Positions 12,174 to 23,601 of a DNA stretch of 64,000 bases are shown here, piece by piece. Positions within the stretch are counted from its first letter, which is position 1. Every line of letters starts with the position of its first letter. Source of the DNA: Liolophura sinensis (Eukaryota > Mollusca > Polyplacophora > Chitonida > Chitonidae); the NCBI RefSeq assembly GCF_032854445.1, contig NC_088302.1, positions 29,605,979-29,669,978 on the forward strand, in the 5' to 3' direction. The translations under genes and the position numbers were made by a program. The notes under the pieces are model-generated. The model was not told the origin of the DNA. It was given only the letters and a program-made list of their open reading frames with translations, and made no database searches.

Positions 12174-13049
12174 TCAACTTCTGAATCAAATCTCACATAG
12201 CTCATGAATAATACGATTTTCGTACACACACCTGCGAACAAGTCTTCAGTTTAAGTGTATTCCATATTCTCTCAGACTTAAACCTTCATACCAGTTGAAC
12301 CATCATATATTACACGCGGGTTAAAATTAATGATAGGTTTAAGTTGAAGCCCCATGTGTCGATCTGGGTTTCAATACGAATATACATCCATAAACCCCAT
12401 GTAGATGTCATAAATACTTTGACAATGTTCAAGATGATGTTACAGTGCATCCAGATCCCGGTTAAGTGAGCTTAAACATAACTGTGACTTAGATCACCCG
12501 AGAGTTTGAACGTTCTGCTGATACATGTCAACAATGGTGTTGTGCTCATGATCAATGTAAAATTTCAGAAATTTAAAGCGAAGAGATCCCTTGTTGCGAA
12601 AACTATTTAATGTAAACTGAAATGATCACAAAATGAACAGGACTACAAGCTGGTCACATGTGTACTTAACGAGATATAGACTATGTTCAGAAACGATTGG
12701 TCAAGGAGTAAACAGACTGTTAAGGCACATGGCAGCCAGGTAAATAGGCATATACTCATTTATGTTACCCCAGATAATCAAATCAAGTTCATGTTATTTT
12801 TTTCCTAAAATTTCATCATATTTCAGTTCTTTCTGTGTACATGTATTATTTCGAAAAATTGCAGATGCTAAAATAATGGACGATGGAAACAATTTGAATT
12901 CACTACAGTGTTTCAGTGGCAATTAAATCGTAAATTTCCAAATTAAACCATACAATTATAATTTCAAATGAACTTACGATTTTAAAACGAATAGCTATTG
13001 TTGAATTTTTAAAAGTGTCAGCTCACTGGTCTTGGCTCTCATTTTAGTT
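12174..13049. other. Intron 1 interior; AT-rich, nothing recognisable
   Basis: This is AT-rich unique sequence between the 64-bp array and a REP-A copy. No open frame of interest was seen. Confidence 0.4.
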
Positions 13050-13200
13050 TGTTGGACATAAAAACGACAGCATAGAGACTGAAAACAGAACAGCTGCGAC
13101 ACGGAGAAATCCAGCCTCTTGTCAATTTTCTCCAGTTATGGTTTGATTCTAACTGTCCATGTGTATGCTTCAGCTGTAAATGTATGTATCTAAAATGTTT
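13050..13200 (-). repeat. REP-A copy (diverged)
   Basis: Read on the minus strand it follows the REP-A order: an ACATGGACAGTTAGAATCAA block, then AAATTGACAAGAGGCTGGAT, then a diverged GTCGCAGCTGTTCTGTTTTC block. Other copies lie at 15005, 41935, 50350, 51290, 51595, 57190 and 58545. It has no coding capacity. Confidence 0.6.
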
Positions 13201-15004
13201 CTTTTTGTGTATTCTTGATGTTAGCTTAGCTTGCCAGCCTGAATTGCTTGTTCAGAGTTTCCTTTCTACTTGTTCATACGCAAACTTAATCCAAGGTTAT
13301 ATATCTTGAAACACTATAACCAAAAACAACACTGTAACTTGGAATATGTCATCCAAGTAAATGCATCAAGCAGCACATGCATGGCTTATTTTCTGTGAAG
13401 TTACAGAACTACTGCCCTATATTACAGTACGCGGGAGAACAAGACTGAATTACAGCTGGACTTTACAAAGCAATACGTTCCCCTGCTTTTATAGGTACTA
13501 CGTTTCGGGAGAACCCTCATTCCATTCTTAGAAGGCAATCTTTTTACAATAAAAACCGAAACTTGATGTAAACTGATAAATGAACAGGCCTTCCAAATGT
13601 TAACAGACAGATCTCCCTGACTGTACAATGGCGTGGGTGGATTTACATATATATGCCTGAACATTACCAAACAGGGTCGGTCATAAATGCATAGAAAATA
13701 TTGCTCCATAACATATCATTTGTCTAACGCCACGACACACTGAGCTAAGTAATCTTTTGTGTTACTATACATAGTCTGAAACGGGTAAGGATATCTACAG
13801 TTAACGCTGGACCATCCCCAAAAATTGGAATGAGAATTTTCTATACCATCACCTTCGTTTCGTCATCCAGCATTTATCGTCACATATTAAGACTAAACGT
13901 TAAGGTAATAGCTGTCACTTTAGAACGAATTGAACACAATTACTGCAACACTGGTTGATCAGCTATAAACGTAAAATAAATAAAGTTTTTATTTTTTTAA
14001 ACTTATGAATAAGATACATATTAATCGCTATAGTCATTGAACGTGGGGTTTTTTTTTGGTCATTTTTGTGACACCATTCGAGGCATTTTCATTTATGCAT
14101 TTAAACTGCGTGCGTATTGATGTGATGAAATGTTAAGGCATTTGTTTCTTTCAAGCGTTTTACTTTTATATTGTTGTAAAATATAGATAAAAAATTATAC
14201 CCTACCGTTTATCACCGTTGCACATATCAGTGCCTGTCAGTATCATGGCCAATGCTATAATTTACCTATTAATTTCTTCCCATGTCGACACAGAACATAA
14301 ATATAACTTCGTCATGCCTTCAATTTAGTGTAATCATGGTTCTTAGTAAATGTCGAACTGTCATGAGAAAGTTTTATGAGGAATTTACAAAATTCAGAAA
14401 AAAAATTGTCCCGATGGACAAACCTGTTGTAGCGTCTTATAGGTGACCTGCAGATTTAGCTATAAACGTACATGTACTGTGTCTTCATGAATGAAACATC
14501 TACCTTTGTCTTTTATCTATAGTGCTTTTCTTCCTGATGCCTGGATCACATTCATTACAAACGATGTTAGACCATTGTCTACTTCATTTTACTTTGTTGC
14601 CCATATATTTAATATCTTTACTGTTTGTCTAATCTGTTACATTTATCTATTAACACTCTGTCTACAATATTACTTATTAACTCTGCCCTGATTTCTGTTC
14701 CTGCTCTATTATCAGTCGTGTAAGTGGGCCCTCCTCTATTTCATTCTGACTAAATACACACTGGCTTATTATACGTCGAAACCACACAATTCAGTTTACA
14801 CGTGCCACAAGTACCACAAGTTTAAAACTGCCTTTGTATATTAGAGAAGTAGAACTAAACAAAAATTAAAAACTGTGATAAATTATGCATTAATTCTCAA
14901 CAGTTATTGTATAATAAACTGCAATTAACATCACCTTATTCAGTTTTACTTAATTCTACTCAAACCACTGAGCTATTGGACGTGCACTGTGTCACTACTT
15001 CAGC
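13201..15004. other. Intron 1 interior; AT-rich, nothing recognisable
   Basis: This is AT-rich unique sequence with long T and A runs. Minus-strand and plus-strand short frames at 13422-13709 and 14491-14691 have no domain features and occur in very AT-rich DNA. Confidence 0.4.
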
Positions 15005-15310
15005 TCTTACATGAACAGTAAGAATAAACCCTAACTGAGGTAAATTTACAAGAGGCTGTATTTCAATAGCTGTATTACGTGGTCAGGAGGCGACGGATGG
15101 TCGTGGGTTTCCACAGGGCTAGGCCCGGTTTCCACCCACCATAATGCTGGCCGCCGTCGTATAAGTGAAACATTCTTGAGTACGACGTAAAACACCAATC
15201 AAATAAATAAATAAATCAATGGTTACGTGTGATCCTTTCCCAACTATCACGCTCTGATCTGATTTTACCCTCTATGCTGTAAATCTTTTTATTATGTTAT
15301 AATGCTTTAC
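15005..15310 (+). repeat. REP-A copy interrupted by a SINE-A insertion
   Basis: The left part (15005-15081) has ACATGAACAGTAAGAATAAA, then CCCTAACTGAGGTAAATTTA and CAAGAGGCTGTATTTCA. The right part (15224-15310) has ACTATCACGCTCTGATCTGA, then TTTTACCCTCTATGCTGTAA. Joined, they follow the same order as the uninterrupted copy at 58545-58740. The SINE at 15082-15222 sits between them, flanked on both sides by TTACGTG. REP-A was therefore present first. Confidence 0.75.
15082..15222 (+). repeat. SINE-A copy, 5'-truncated, with target-site duplication
   Basis: The body GATGGTCGTGGGTTTCCACA is followed by CACCATAATGCTGGCCGCCG, the tail GAGTACGACGTAAAACACC, and an AATA repeat. The heptamer TTACGTG occurs immediately before (15075-15081) and after (15223-15229), consistent with target-primed reverse transcription. 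The tRNA-like head is missing. Confidence 0.88.
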
Positions 15311-17220
15311 TTTCACTAAACGTGAGATTCTGGTGTTATTAGCATTATAATATAATAAAAAGATAATAAAGGGATATAATAATAAAAAGACATAACCATT
15401 ATGTTTATTGCTCCATGAGACAGCTGTAGCCATGGCCATATTTTGAAAACTAAATTCTCAGCAGTTTCTAAATTTTAGAAATTACCACAAAACCATGTAG
15501 AGGTAAACTACACAAATTCTATATGGTCATGTTTGGACATTTTCAATACTGAGCACTAACAAGCTGGACTTATCTAAACTAGTTGAACTACCATAACATT
15601 TAGACACTGTTTCAGATATAAAAGCAGAGCTCTAAAAATTGATTTTCTTGAGAAAGAAAAAATAGCTATATATACCAACGTTGAAATCCTCAGTAGTTCT
15701 TCTATTGTTCCAAACACAACTCTTGCAGTAAGCATTTATTTTAATTTGCAATGATTACGATCTGTGTTTGTGAAGAGAGAAAGCGCTAAGGTTGAATTTA
15801 TCATTTCTTCGACTTTCATAAAACATGAAACACCTTTGGTATTTTCGGAAGTCAATAATGGGGGCTGGGAGCGATCAGATCGTGGGCATCGCCACAGGAG
15901 GTCTGGTATTGTATAACAGATAAGAACGCCTCGAACAGCCGAATCCACTTTACGCCAAGCAGGAGAAAACAAACAGGAGTATCGAACATCGGGAGGTAAA
16001 TCCTTCATTGTAAATGAGCAAAGGCTTTGCGATTTCCGATAATAATAGGGACTAATAGTCGTTCTCTGTTTGCCCAGCCAGCTCACGGGGAATGCCTGTC
16101 GTTACACGGATAGATAATGGCACTGCTAATTGTCCTCTACATAGGGAAATAGCAACTAAGCTTCGACGCCATCACACACACTGTCTTCGGGAGTGGTAGG
16201 CACACAGAAGCAATTACTGGCCTCTTTAACCGAACTATACACACCAGCCTGCTGATCATCAACAGGCCGACGCCACTCAGTTCTCGCGACACCTTCTGCT
16301 CTCCATTCTCGATGGGAATGCCTAAATGCTAGTTTCTGTCGACAATTGTCACCCTGTTGGCGACAACAGATGTGTATTTCGCCTTCGCAGCCTACCACAT
16401 ACTTTCCACATGTATTAAATTTAAGATATTTATGCTACAGTCAATTTGCCAAGTTTGCTTTCATTTCGTAGGGCATTACACATCAGAGGCTTATACTTAC
16501 ATAACAATACTAAACTATACTGCTATACTAAATAAACAGCTTTACCCATGTAAAAACAAGTCAAATGAACTCCCATTTTACTGAATAAACGTTACCTAAA
16601 CACTTGTACTGAACATTTTGTCCAGATGAGTTTGGTAACCAGCAGAGTGGAAAATAAAACAAAAAGCAAAAAGAAAAATCCAGCAAAGAAAGAAAGAAAC
16701 AAAATTACAATTTTTAAGTAAAATGCGTATAAAATTTAATTTCATTTTTTGTACGTTAGTTGTTGAAATGTTTTCCGATGAAACAATGTTTTGTGACATC
16801 ATAATTTAGACCTTTCACACAAGAAAATTTAAATGCCACCGCCCTAAGGAGCCTAATGGGTAAACATTTGCACTTACTTTTCCAAATGAAGAGTTTTATT
16901 TTGAAAATTACCTTGGACGGTATATTAATGTTCATTAACTTTATGAAATATTTCTTTGCTTAAAAAAAAAGATTGTAAGAAGTGTTGTTAGAACAACATG
17001 TTTTTGCGAAATCTTATTTTCTTTCCTAGTATTCTGCTGGGCTTAAAATACATAAAATATTCATAAAGACGCTGGATAATTCTAAGATGTAGCCTTTTAA
17101 GATGATTAAAGCGGGCCGAGAACTTCTGGACTAGCTCGCTCGCTCACAATGACGGCTGAACTCACACGAAGGTGGCTTTTAGCATGATTGAGACGGAAGG
17201 ACATCATTGTATACTCCTGT
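15311..17220. other. Intron 1, 5' part; GC-richer patch, no gene recognised
   Basis: The part at 15760-16400 is GC-richer than its surroundings. It carries two minus-strand open frames (15736-16086, 116 codons; 16156-16398, 80 codons) that look superficially exon-like. Neither has a pyrimidine-rich acceptor or recognisable domain. It could be a conserved intronic element near the first exon. The rest is AT-rich and featureless. Confidence 0.35.
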
Positions 17221-17265
17221 GCAGGGATGAATGTTGGGGATAAATGTAAGAAAAGATAGCCTTAC

Positions 17266-17555
17266 CTGCTTATGACACCAACGTGGGACTGTAGTATGAA
17301 CCTCATCCAGTGAAATCCCATGTCAATACTGTACTTTAATAAGTAGTTAGCGGTGCCCACCCGGCGCCGTCGGCGACTCCGACTGCTGTCTATGTCCTCG
17401 TACACTCTGTTGTCTCCGTCCTTTTCGTGGTCTTCAATCGCATCTTTTAGAGAACGGATTTGAAATTTAAGATCCTCGATCATATTAGAGATGTCAGGTT
17501 CTGTGTAGACTGTCTGCTCTGAGGTCTTGCCCACCGAATATTCGCTCCTAGCCAT
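17266..17555 (-). CDS. DEG/ENaC sodium channel subunit, exon 1 (N-terminal cytoplasmic region)
   Basis: The ATG at 17553-17555 has A at -3 and G at +4, a strong start context, and opens 96 codons plus two bases. Seen in order: residues 24-42 (NMIEDLKFQIRSLKDAIED) with hydrophobic residues at heptad-like spacing, a possible short coiled coil; a Ser/Arg-rich basic stretch at about 58-65 (SSRSRRRRR); and a juxtamembrane segment ending FHWMRFILQSHVGVIS. The exon ends CATAAGCAG, then GTAAGG. Its last two bases (AG) join the A opening exon 2 to make Arg97, directly before TM1. The spacing from His82 to the conserved Trp of TM1 (18 residues) equals that of the HG gating motif in ASICs, but here Gly is Trp. 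Exon 1 alone would be hard to classify; the phase match and the juxtamembrane position make the link convincing. An upstream non-coding exon is possible. Confidence 0.8.
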
Positions 17556-18900
17556 TATACAAAGTTTTCCGCACCATCCACAACGTAATCCATGAACTCT
17601 TCCTCCGTCTCACACCTTTCCGACAAGGGTACAGAGTAAAACCTCCGCGTTTTCTCACCTCCACACAAACGTTTCCTCACTTACCAGCGTGTCAGGCTGC
17701 ACTTGAAGCCACGTGTCTTACAGACCTGCCTGAGCCCAGCACAACACACCATGCCCGTAAAACTTCGTAAGAATTATTTGATCGCTTTTTGTTGTTTTTG
17801 TATTAAGGTGACTAAAATTCCTGATCTACTGAGAAATCCGTGTGATAAATATCCTTGTAGAAAATGTCTAATTAGGCTGTTTCAAGGACAGCGAAGAAAG
17901 CTGACGAAGGCCGTGCTGCCAGTTATGTTGCGAAGTTCCGGAGAGATTGTTACAGCCATGCTGCGACGGTGGTAACAAGGGCCTAGCTGTCAGGCACACG
18001 TTCCCTTCATCATTATAGATTGAAGACTTGGCTATTGGTTTCGTTACACGGTTGCCCGCTTCTTCCCACACGCTAACTGCTCCAGCTCCGACTAGGCCAA
18101 TGGAAACAAGGGACAGGCCGATTGTTAGCAATATCAATCACGGAATTTCAAAAGCATACAGCTGATGGCGGGCTCATCCGTGCGTGTGTTTGATATATGA
18201 CGCTGAGAGCTAGCCACCACTTCTGCAATAACACCATTGAGATTCATTAACTCAGTTCCTCGGCGACAGACGCGAAAAATCAATTTCTCTCACGGCGGAG
18301 TGCTCGCGAAGAAGGAAAACTTTAGAGAGGAAACCTGGCGTAAGGAAGTAAGCAATCGAAGCGTCGCTGGTCCGGGCAAACTATGGTAACTACTTGCCAT
18401 GCGTGTTTGTATTCCGCTGTGTACTTCTTTAGGTGGTGGCTTTTGTTCTTCCAAGAGAAACTCCTAACTCCGTTCTTTTCATCGATCTGGCCGTAAGGAG
18501 CCACCGCTAACATTGTTGAAACAGCGCAGTGCCGATTTCGCCTATTGTTCCAACACGTCACCCTATATGTTATGCTTGTATCAGCATCTCACCTCACCTT
18601 CGATCTTTTACCTTTGTGCCGGTTGTAAAACGTCCAATTGCTAACAGAATAACGACCCCCTGGAGAGCCCGCTGCCGCACGGTCCTCCGTTTCTCCATGC
18701 ACTCGGGTGTACAGAGTCGCGATGAAGCCCCAGTCCCACAACGACCATGACGCTCTTCCCTCTAAAGTGCATTTTACCGGAGAAACCTTTCTAGGTCCGT
18801 TTTCAGAGGAGAATTCTATTTCGGAACTTTGTGGCCGGCTGGATTGAAATGATTGCATACGCCCTTCCTAAGGTTTCCTTGCATTAATCAGACTCTATCC
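17556..18900 (-). promoter_or_regulatory. Presumed 5' UTR and promoter-side flank of the DEG/ENaC gene
   Basis: This lies immediately upstream of the start codon on the minus strand. It is GC-richer and has more CpG than the surrounding sequence, as expected of a 5' end. No TATA box was identified. Two minus-strand open frames occur: 17868-18137, which opens with a TTG rather than ATG, and 18589-18858, an ATG-started 89-codon frame ending near AAG/GTGAGG. Either might be part of a leader exon, but neither shows a known domain. The transcription start cannot be placed from sequence alone. Confidence 0.3.
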
Positions 18901-21147
18901 CCGGAGGAACCATTCTAGGAACATAGGCGTTAAATTGAAGTCAGATTCCATATTAGACCAGCTGCAATGTCGGTTGCCATTTACAACGCGACTTTCTTAG
19001 TTGTTGTTATATTGCACTAACACCAGACATCGTTAATGTTCTTTGTATTGTAAAGGATGGCAATCGAGCATTTTGGGATCTATCAACTGGCATTCCATGC
19101 GTTTAGTATATCTCACCTTTTTCGATCTTTTATTCGCTGATGCACAATTTCCACACCGCGTTTCTTTAAAGAAGGCGCCTATCCTTTAACACTTGTATAA
19201 TAATATAGATTACATCGATCTTGGTGCGCATAACTGAAGCACTAAATATGCTCTTTTAACCGAGTCAAAATAACACGTTGTTGACTTCATAAAAATGAAA
19301 ATGGATAAGGAAAAACACAGGTCTACGTACGTTTAATTATCTATAGTGTGGGGTATAAACTTTGGCGAAACAAGTAACCTTATATGCATGTGTATTTATA
19401 ACAGCATGTACATGAACTAAGATTTCCTCATTTTGTCATGCATATACTTAATAAAGCCTAAATATTTGTATTCTAAGTCGGAGAAATCGATAGACAGCAT
19501 TTGCGTGTAGAACTAAATTCTATATATCCATGACTAATACTGGTATTTGCATTCGTATTATGGTATTTCCAAATAAATGTAACAAAAACAAAAACAAAAC
19601 AAGGTGAATATCTCTTTCAAATCGATCAAATGAGCCGATGAACAATCGACTAAGTTTTTCGATGCACAGGTTACATAATAAAAAAAGATCATGGCCTTCG
19701 GTATAATGCATGCAGTGAATGGATGTTGTCAGGTAATCGAGTTGCGTAAAGATGTCCCTGAACGCTTGCTCTTTGCTTACATATCTATTGAAAATTTAAG
19801 AGATACACCTCTGGTATAACAGGCGCAAATCCCAGTATACAGTCTCTGGCTGCTCGGGTAACTAATAATTGCTTACAAATGGTGTTGCCTGGGCTGGCCA
19901 GTTAGCGACGTGTAGATATCAATTCCCTGTAATTTTGAGCCATGTATCTGGCTATTACGCTTGTCTGGTGGGCACGGAGCCCTGGCGGTGTGTTGGCGTA
20001 GGGCCCGCTTAACCTGGTTTACCCCGTCCTGACACTCGGTAGGTGGGGTTCACAGGCCAGTCTACTTAAACGGATCTCGGTTAATATTTTAACAGCTTCT
20101 AGAATACCGTTAATTTGAAGAGAGGCACAGACGGTGCCAACGGAAGTGAAGAAACTCCGGCTTTCAGGGAGTTTTATTGCAAATGAGGACGCCTGAGTCC
20201 TACACTAAGCGCAATCGACTGTCTCTTACAATATAGATAAAGAACATCATCTGGAAAGAACGGCATATTACACAGAATAAGAGATCTCCAGCCACTTTAC
20301 CTCACGTTGTCGTTATGAACTCCCATCTTTAGAATTATTCAATCCAGTCAGTGCATGACTAAAATTGGCGTCGAATGGTATCATATGCATTACAACCGAT
20401 ATTTACTCGCAGAAGACTATATCGCAAACACAATTCGTGAGCTAACACTTCTCAGAATCAAACTTTTATCATGCAGTTCCCAGCATTCCGATGCGTTCTA
20501 TTGCAGAAAAATTGTGCTATATTAAATGTCCACTATGTTAGAGGGCTGTTGCTAACTAACAAATGTCAAGGAAATGAACTTATGAATTCAGGATTGCCAT
20601 CTGCAATTGTAGTACGTAAGCAATATCGCTTGCTTAATTACTGTCCATGGCCCTCTCTTCAACTAACTATATTTATGACCTATGAGGACGCCTAAGCCGA
20701 GTATCAGGGCTCAAAGGTGGGAGTTTTGGAGTTTCAGTCTGGAGACGGGTCATACCTAAGATTTTAATTATTAACATTTAACATCACTACATGTTTACCT
20801 ATTTTGCTTATGCCATGGTGCAATACAGCGCTTAAGTCGCTACTATTTACACGAACAGTTGTAATAAAACCTGTTATATGCGTGAGCCCTTTATAACAAC
20901 TATCACATTGATGTCAAGTACTGCTTCGGTTTTACCCTCAATTCTGTACTCGTTTATGTTTAAAATCGGGTCTTCATGACTCTTCCATGGTTTGTGTATT
21001 ACCATGAAAAGATAGTTAAAGTACAGGTTTGTGTGGTGGTAGTATTTATATCGGACTTTGTGGCTGTCTTCGGCATGAAGTAAAATGAACGAAATATGTT
21101 GAGTAGCTCAGAAATTGTGAGTTCATAATCAAAAATTGTTAATAATG
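18901..21147. other. Intergenic; one GC-richer island, one short SINE-B scrap
   Basis: No gene was found. The part at 19870-20240 is GC-richer and unique (for example GGGCCCGCTTAACCTGG and CTCGGTTAATATTTTAAC) and may be a conserved non-coding element. At 20725-20775 a short stretch (GGAGACGGGTCATACCTAAG) resembles the B-box-to-body junction of SINE-B. A weak REP-A-like phrase (GAACAGTTGTAATAAAACC) occurs at about 20853. Confidence 0.35.
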
Positions 21148-21231
21148 GATTGATTGATTTGATTTGATTTTCCCACGTACGGCCGGAGAGAAAGCCAGCA
21201 TGAGCTGGACTTGAACTCACAGCGACCGTGT
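21148..21231 (-). repeat. SINE-A copy with internal deletion
   Basis: The GATT-rich tail remnant (TTGATTTGATTTGATTTT) is joined directly to CCCACGTACGGCCGGAGAGA and the head-proximal CATGAGCTGGACTTGAACTC. The 3' body, normally about 100 bp between these parts, is deleted. A run of AGCGACCG closes the fragment before unique sequence. Confidence 0.75.
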
Positions 21232-21818
21232 TAATAAAGGAAACAATATACATCCTTATTTCATATGAGGGAACTAATCAGAATTTCATATGTTCATTGA
21301 CATGCAGCTGCATTAAACAATGAACATCACACTCTGACTAATTTCTTCTTTAGGAATTGCAAAGCAGTTGGGAATCACAATAATTCTCTTATTGTTCTCA
21401 CGTAAGACAAACAAAGCCCGTTAAATCATACACGTCTAATCTGTCATTCCACATCTTAAACGCACCTCCAGTTTGAATGGTCACTATAGCAATGTGACCG
21501 ATGAGAGTCACACGGCTGCCTCCTGACATTTCACGTGGCAAGCTGCTGACGTCGTATATCTGCCCTATTGATACGCTGAGGCCCGTTTTATATATTGATT
21601 TTTGACACAGAGGCCTTCGGGCACAATATGTAACTGTTGTTGTTCATTTGCCTAATGGTGCAAATCAAAAGCTTTTGTGCGATGCAATTGGTCTTGCGAG
21701 AGATGATGATTATGAGATAAATGATAAACAAGCACAGTGTGGGACAAGTGAAACGTGGGGCAAATCTCCTGCTATCCCTGCGCCCAACTCCCCCCCCCAC
21801 TCCCTCCGGTAACATTAG
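21232..21818. other. Intergenic; nothing recognisable
   Basis: This is unique sequence with a pyrimidine run (CTCCCCCCCC) at about 21785 next to the CTGT-rich repeat. No gene signal was seen. Confidence 0.4.
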
Positions 21819-22050
21819 TTGTCTGTCTATCTGAGACAATATCAACATTTTGAAGGATTGTTGCGACAAGCAGCTCTAAAAATCTCTCTGTCTGTCTGTT
21901 TGTCTGTCTACCTGTCGGCGTGTCGATCGGTCTGTCGATCGTCCTGTCTGTCTGTTTATTTGTCTGCCTGCCTGTCTGCCTGCCGACCTACCCGTCTGTC
22001 GGTCAGTCGGTCAAAATTTATCTGCCGGAGAGTAAGACAACATCAATATT
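21819..22050 (+). repeat. CTGT microsatellite and flanking repeat
   Basis: An impure CTGT/CTGC run (21885-22010) is flanked on both sides by related blocks: CTGAGACAATATCAACATTT at the left and GTAAGACAACATCAATATTT at the right, each followed by TTGxGGA. The 122-codon plus-strand frame through it is a product of the tetranucleotide period and is not a gene. Confidence 0.75.
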
Positions 22051-23241
22051 TTGAGGAATTTTTGCGAATATACGGTTGTTTCCGTTTAAACAGCTTACTG
22101 ACTTCTGTTAAATGTCAGTTAAATGTCATTGCGCCACAATTTTGTTTAAATATTGCTATTTTTACGCATTATCGTCATAATAAGTAGTTTAATTATTCCG
22201 TCATAAATCTCAAACTCTCACAAACAGACAAATGCACATGTCGAAAATATGTTTTGTATTTCTCATGTATGATGAGCGAGCATTGTTATGTCTAACGATG
22301 GTGTACCAGTGCAGGCCTCGTGTTGTCGAAATGTCCGTGCATATAGTAAATTACACGAAGTCTATGACACGAAGAAATCGTTCACAAAGCTTTTCATTTT
22401 AGATCGTTCGTGTGTGAATAACAATGTTTAAACAAGAATGATTTCTTGGATTCTTTGCTCATCTAAAGATTAAAACCACAATTTCCAGTGTTTACGACTC
22501 GCAGGTTCCTCACGCAGCATATGCATATCTAGCCTTTTGACATGGAATTTATTATATTTTTGAACTACATTATGATTTGGTCGTACAGAAGTGCCATATG
22601 TTTTTTAATAAAAAATAATTTTAACAGTTTGCTTGAGATCAATGGATATTACCTAAAAATACTGTTTTGTTCTTAACGCTATGCTAGGGTTTCCATATTC
22701 ATGGTGTTCAAATGTCACGGAATCTGTATGAACGGTTGTATTTATTTTCATACATTTCTGGTTTGAGTCCGACCTGGTTCTTTGATGGCACTTATGTATA
22801 AAACATTCCTCTCGCAGTAGCACATCGCTTCTTGAGCTATGATGTATTTATCTATTTTGCATAACTATTCATCATCATACTCAATAATTTTTCACTTACA
22901 TGCATATGATGTTTTCTTTGTAGATAAAACTTGAGTGCCCTGAATAAACCACCGATCTGTGACAAGTTACTGAGGAACATTCTCACGTGTGGCGTTCAGA
23001 TTATAAAAAAATATGCTGTTAGGTTAAACAATCAAATGCAAGGTGTTAATTACATACATGAAAAGAACTTAATTATCAAAGGGCTGGCTAAGTGGGGATC
23101 TTGTAAAACTTCACCCCGCCACTGACAAGGCGGTCCGAAAGACATAGATTCTTTTGTTCTTTCCTCTTAGTACGTCACAATTATGGGTGCATGTGTGCTC
23201 ATAAAACAACAAGATAAGACACAAGCATGGCACTGTGACAG
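22051..23241. other. Intergenic; nothing recognisable
   Basis: This is AT-rich unique sequence with no repeat copy or convincing open frame. Confidence 0.4.
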
Positions 23242-23435
23242 TTATTTATTTTTTTGATTGGTGTTTTACCCCGTACTCAAGAATATTTCACTTATTCGAC
23301 GGCGGCCAGCATGATGGTGGGCGGAAACCGGGCAGAGCCAGGGGGAAACTTGAACTCACAGCGACCGCAATGGTAAGGGGCTCCTGGGTCATTACGCTGC
23401 GCTAGCGCGCTAACCAACTGAGCCACGGAGGCCCC
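23242..23435 (-). repeat. SINE-A copy with tRNA-like head and 13-bp target-site duplication
   Basis: On the minus strand the element opens GGGGCCTCCGTGGCTCAGTT, an A-box region, and carries the B-box region GCGGTCGCTGTGAGTTCAAG. It ends in the GTACGGGGTAAAACACCAA tail and an AATA-type repeat. The middle of the body is shortened. GGCACTGTGACAG at 23229-23241 and GGCACCGTGACAG at 23436-23448 flank it, a 13-bp duplication with one mismatch, so both ends are intact. This is the best reference copy of SINE-A in the window. Confidence 0.93.
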
Positions 23436-23601
23436 GGCACCGTGACAGACGAAAATGAATTACCCTACTGCTATTTGGAGTAGCCCCTTTTGAATAGCCA
23501 TCCGTGAGTCTCCCGTTATTAACATATGTATACTACGGTATCGAATAGCAAGAATGTGTCAGTTTGCATATGGGCTATTACGGGATACCTCGACACTTCT
23601 G

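Larger units (their letters stand above)
1589..17265 (-). other. Intron 1 of the DEG/ENaC gene (about 15.7 kb)
   Basis: The interval lies between the donor at 17265 (CAG then GTAAGG on the minus strand) and the acceptor at 1589. Both ends obey GT-AG and the phases agree: exon 1 ends with two bases of a codon and exon 2 supplies the third. The intron carries SINE-B, SINE-C and SINE-A copies, REP-A copies, a 64-bp minisatellite and a few GC-richer unique islands. No additional coding exon of this gene was recognised inside it, though a small alternative exon cannot be excluded. Confidence 0.85.

Noticed and set aside
15736-16398. Two minus-strand frames close to exon 1 as extra channel exons
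   Set aside because: No pyrimidine-rich acceptor precedes them, the second begins at GTG, and neither fits the DEG/ENaC sequence between exon 1 and TM1, which is already continuous.
17868-18137. Hydrophobic minus-strand frame resembling a membrane segment (LLTIGLSLVSIGLVGAGAVSV) upstream of the channel exon
   Set aside because: It begins at TTG without an ATG, no good acceptor joins it in frame, and it runs into an ordinary open stretch without domain features. It could still be non-coding leader sequence.
21819-22187. 122-codon frame rich in Cys, Ser, Val and Leu
   Set aside because: It translates a CTGT microsatellite and lacks any non-repetitive coding content.
23401-23435. tRNA gene on the minus strand (GTGGCTCAGTTGGTTAGCGC)
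   Set aside because: It is the head of an intact SINE-A flanked by target-site duplications.
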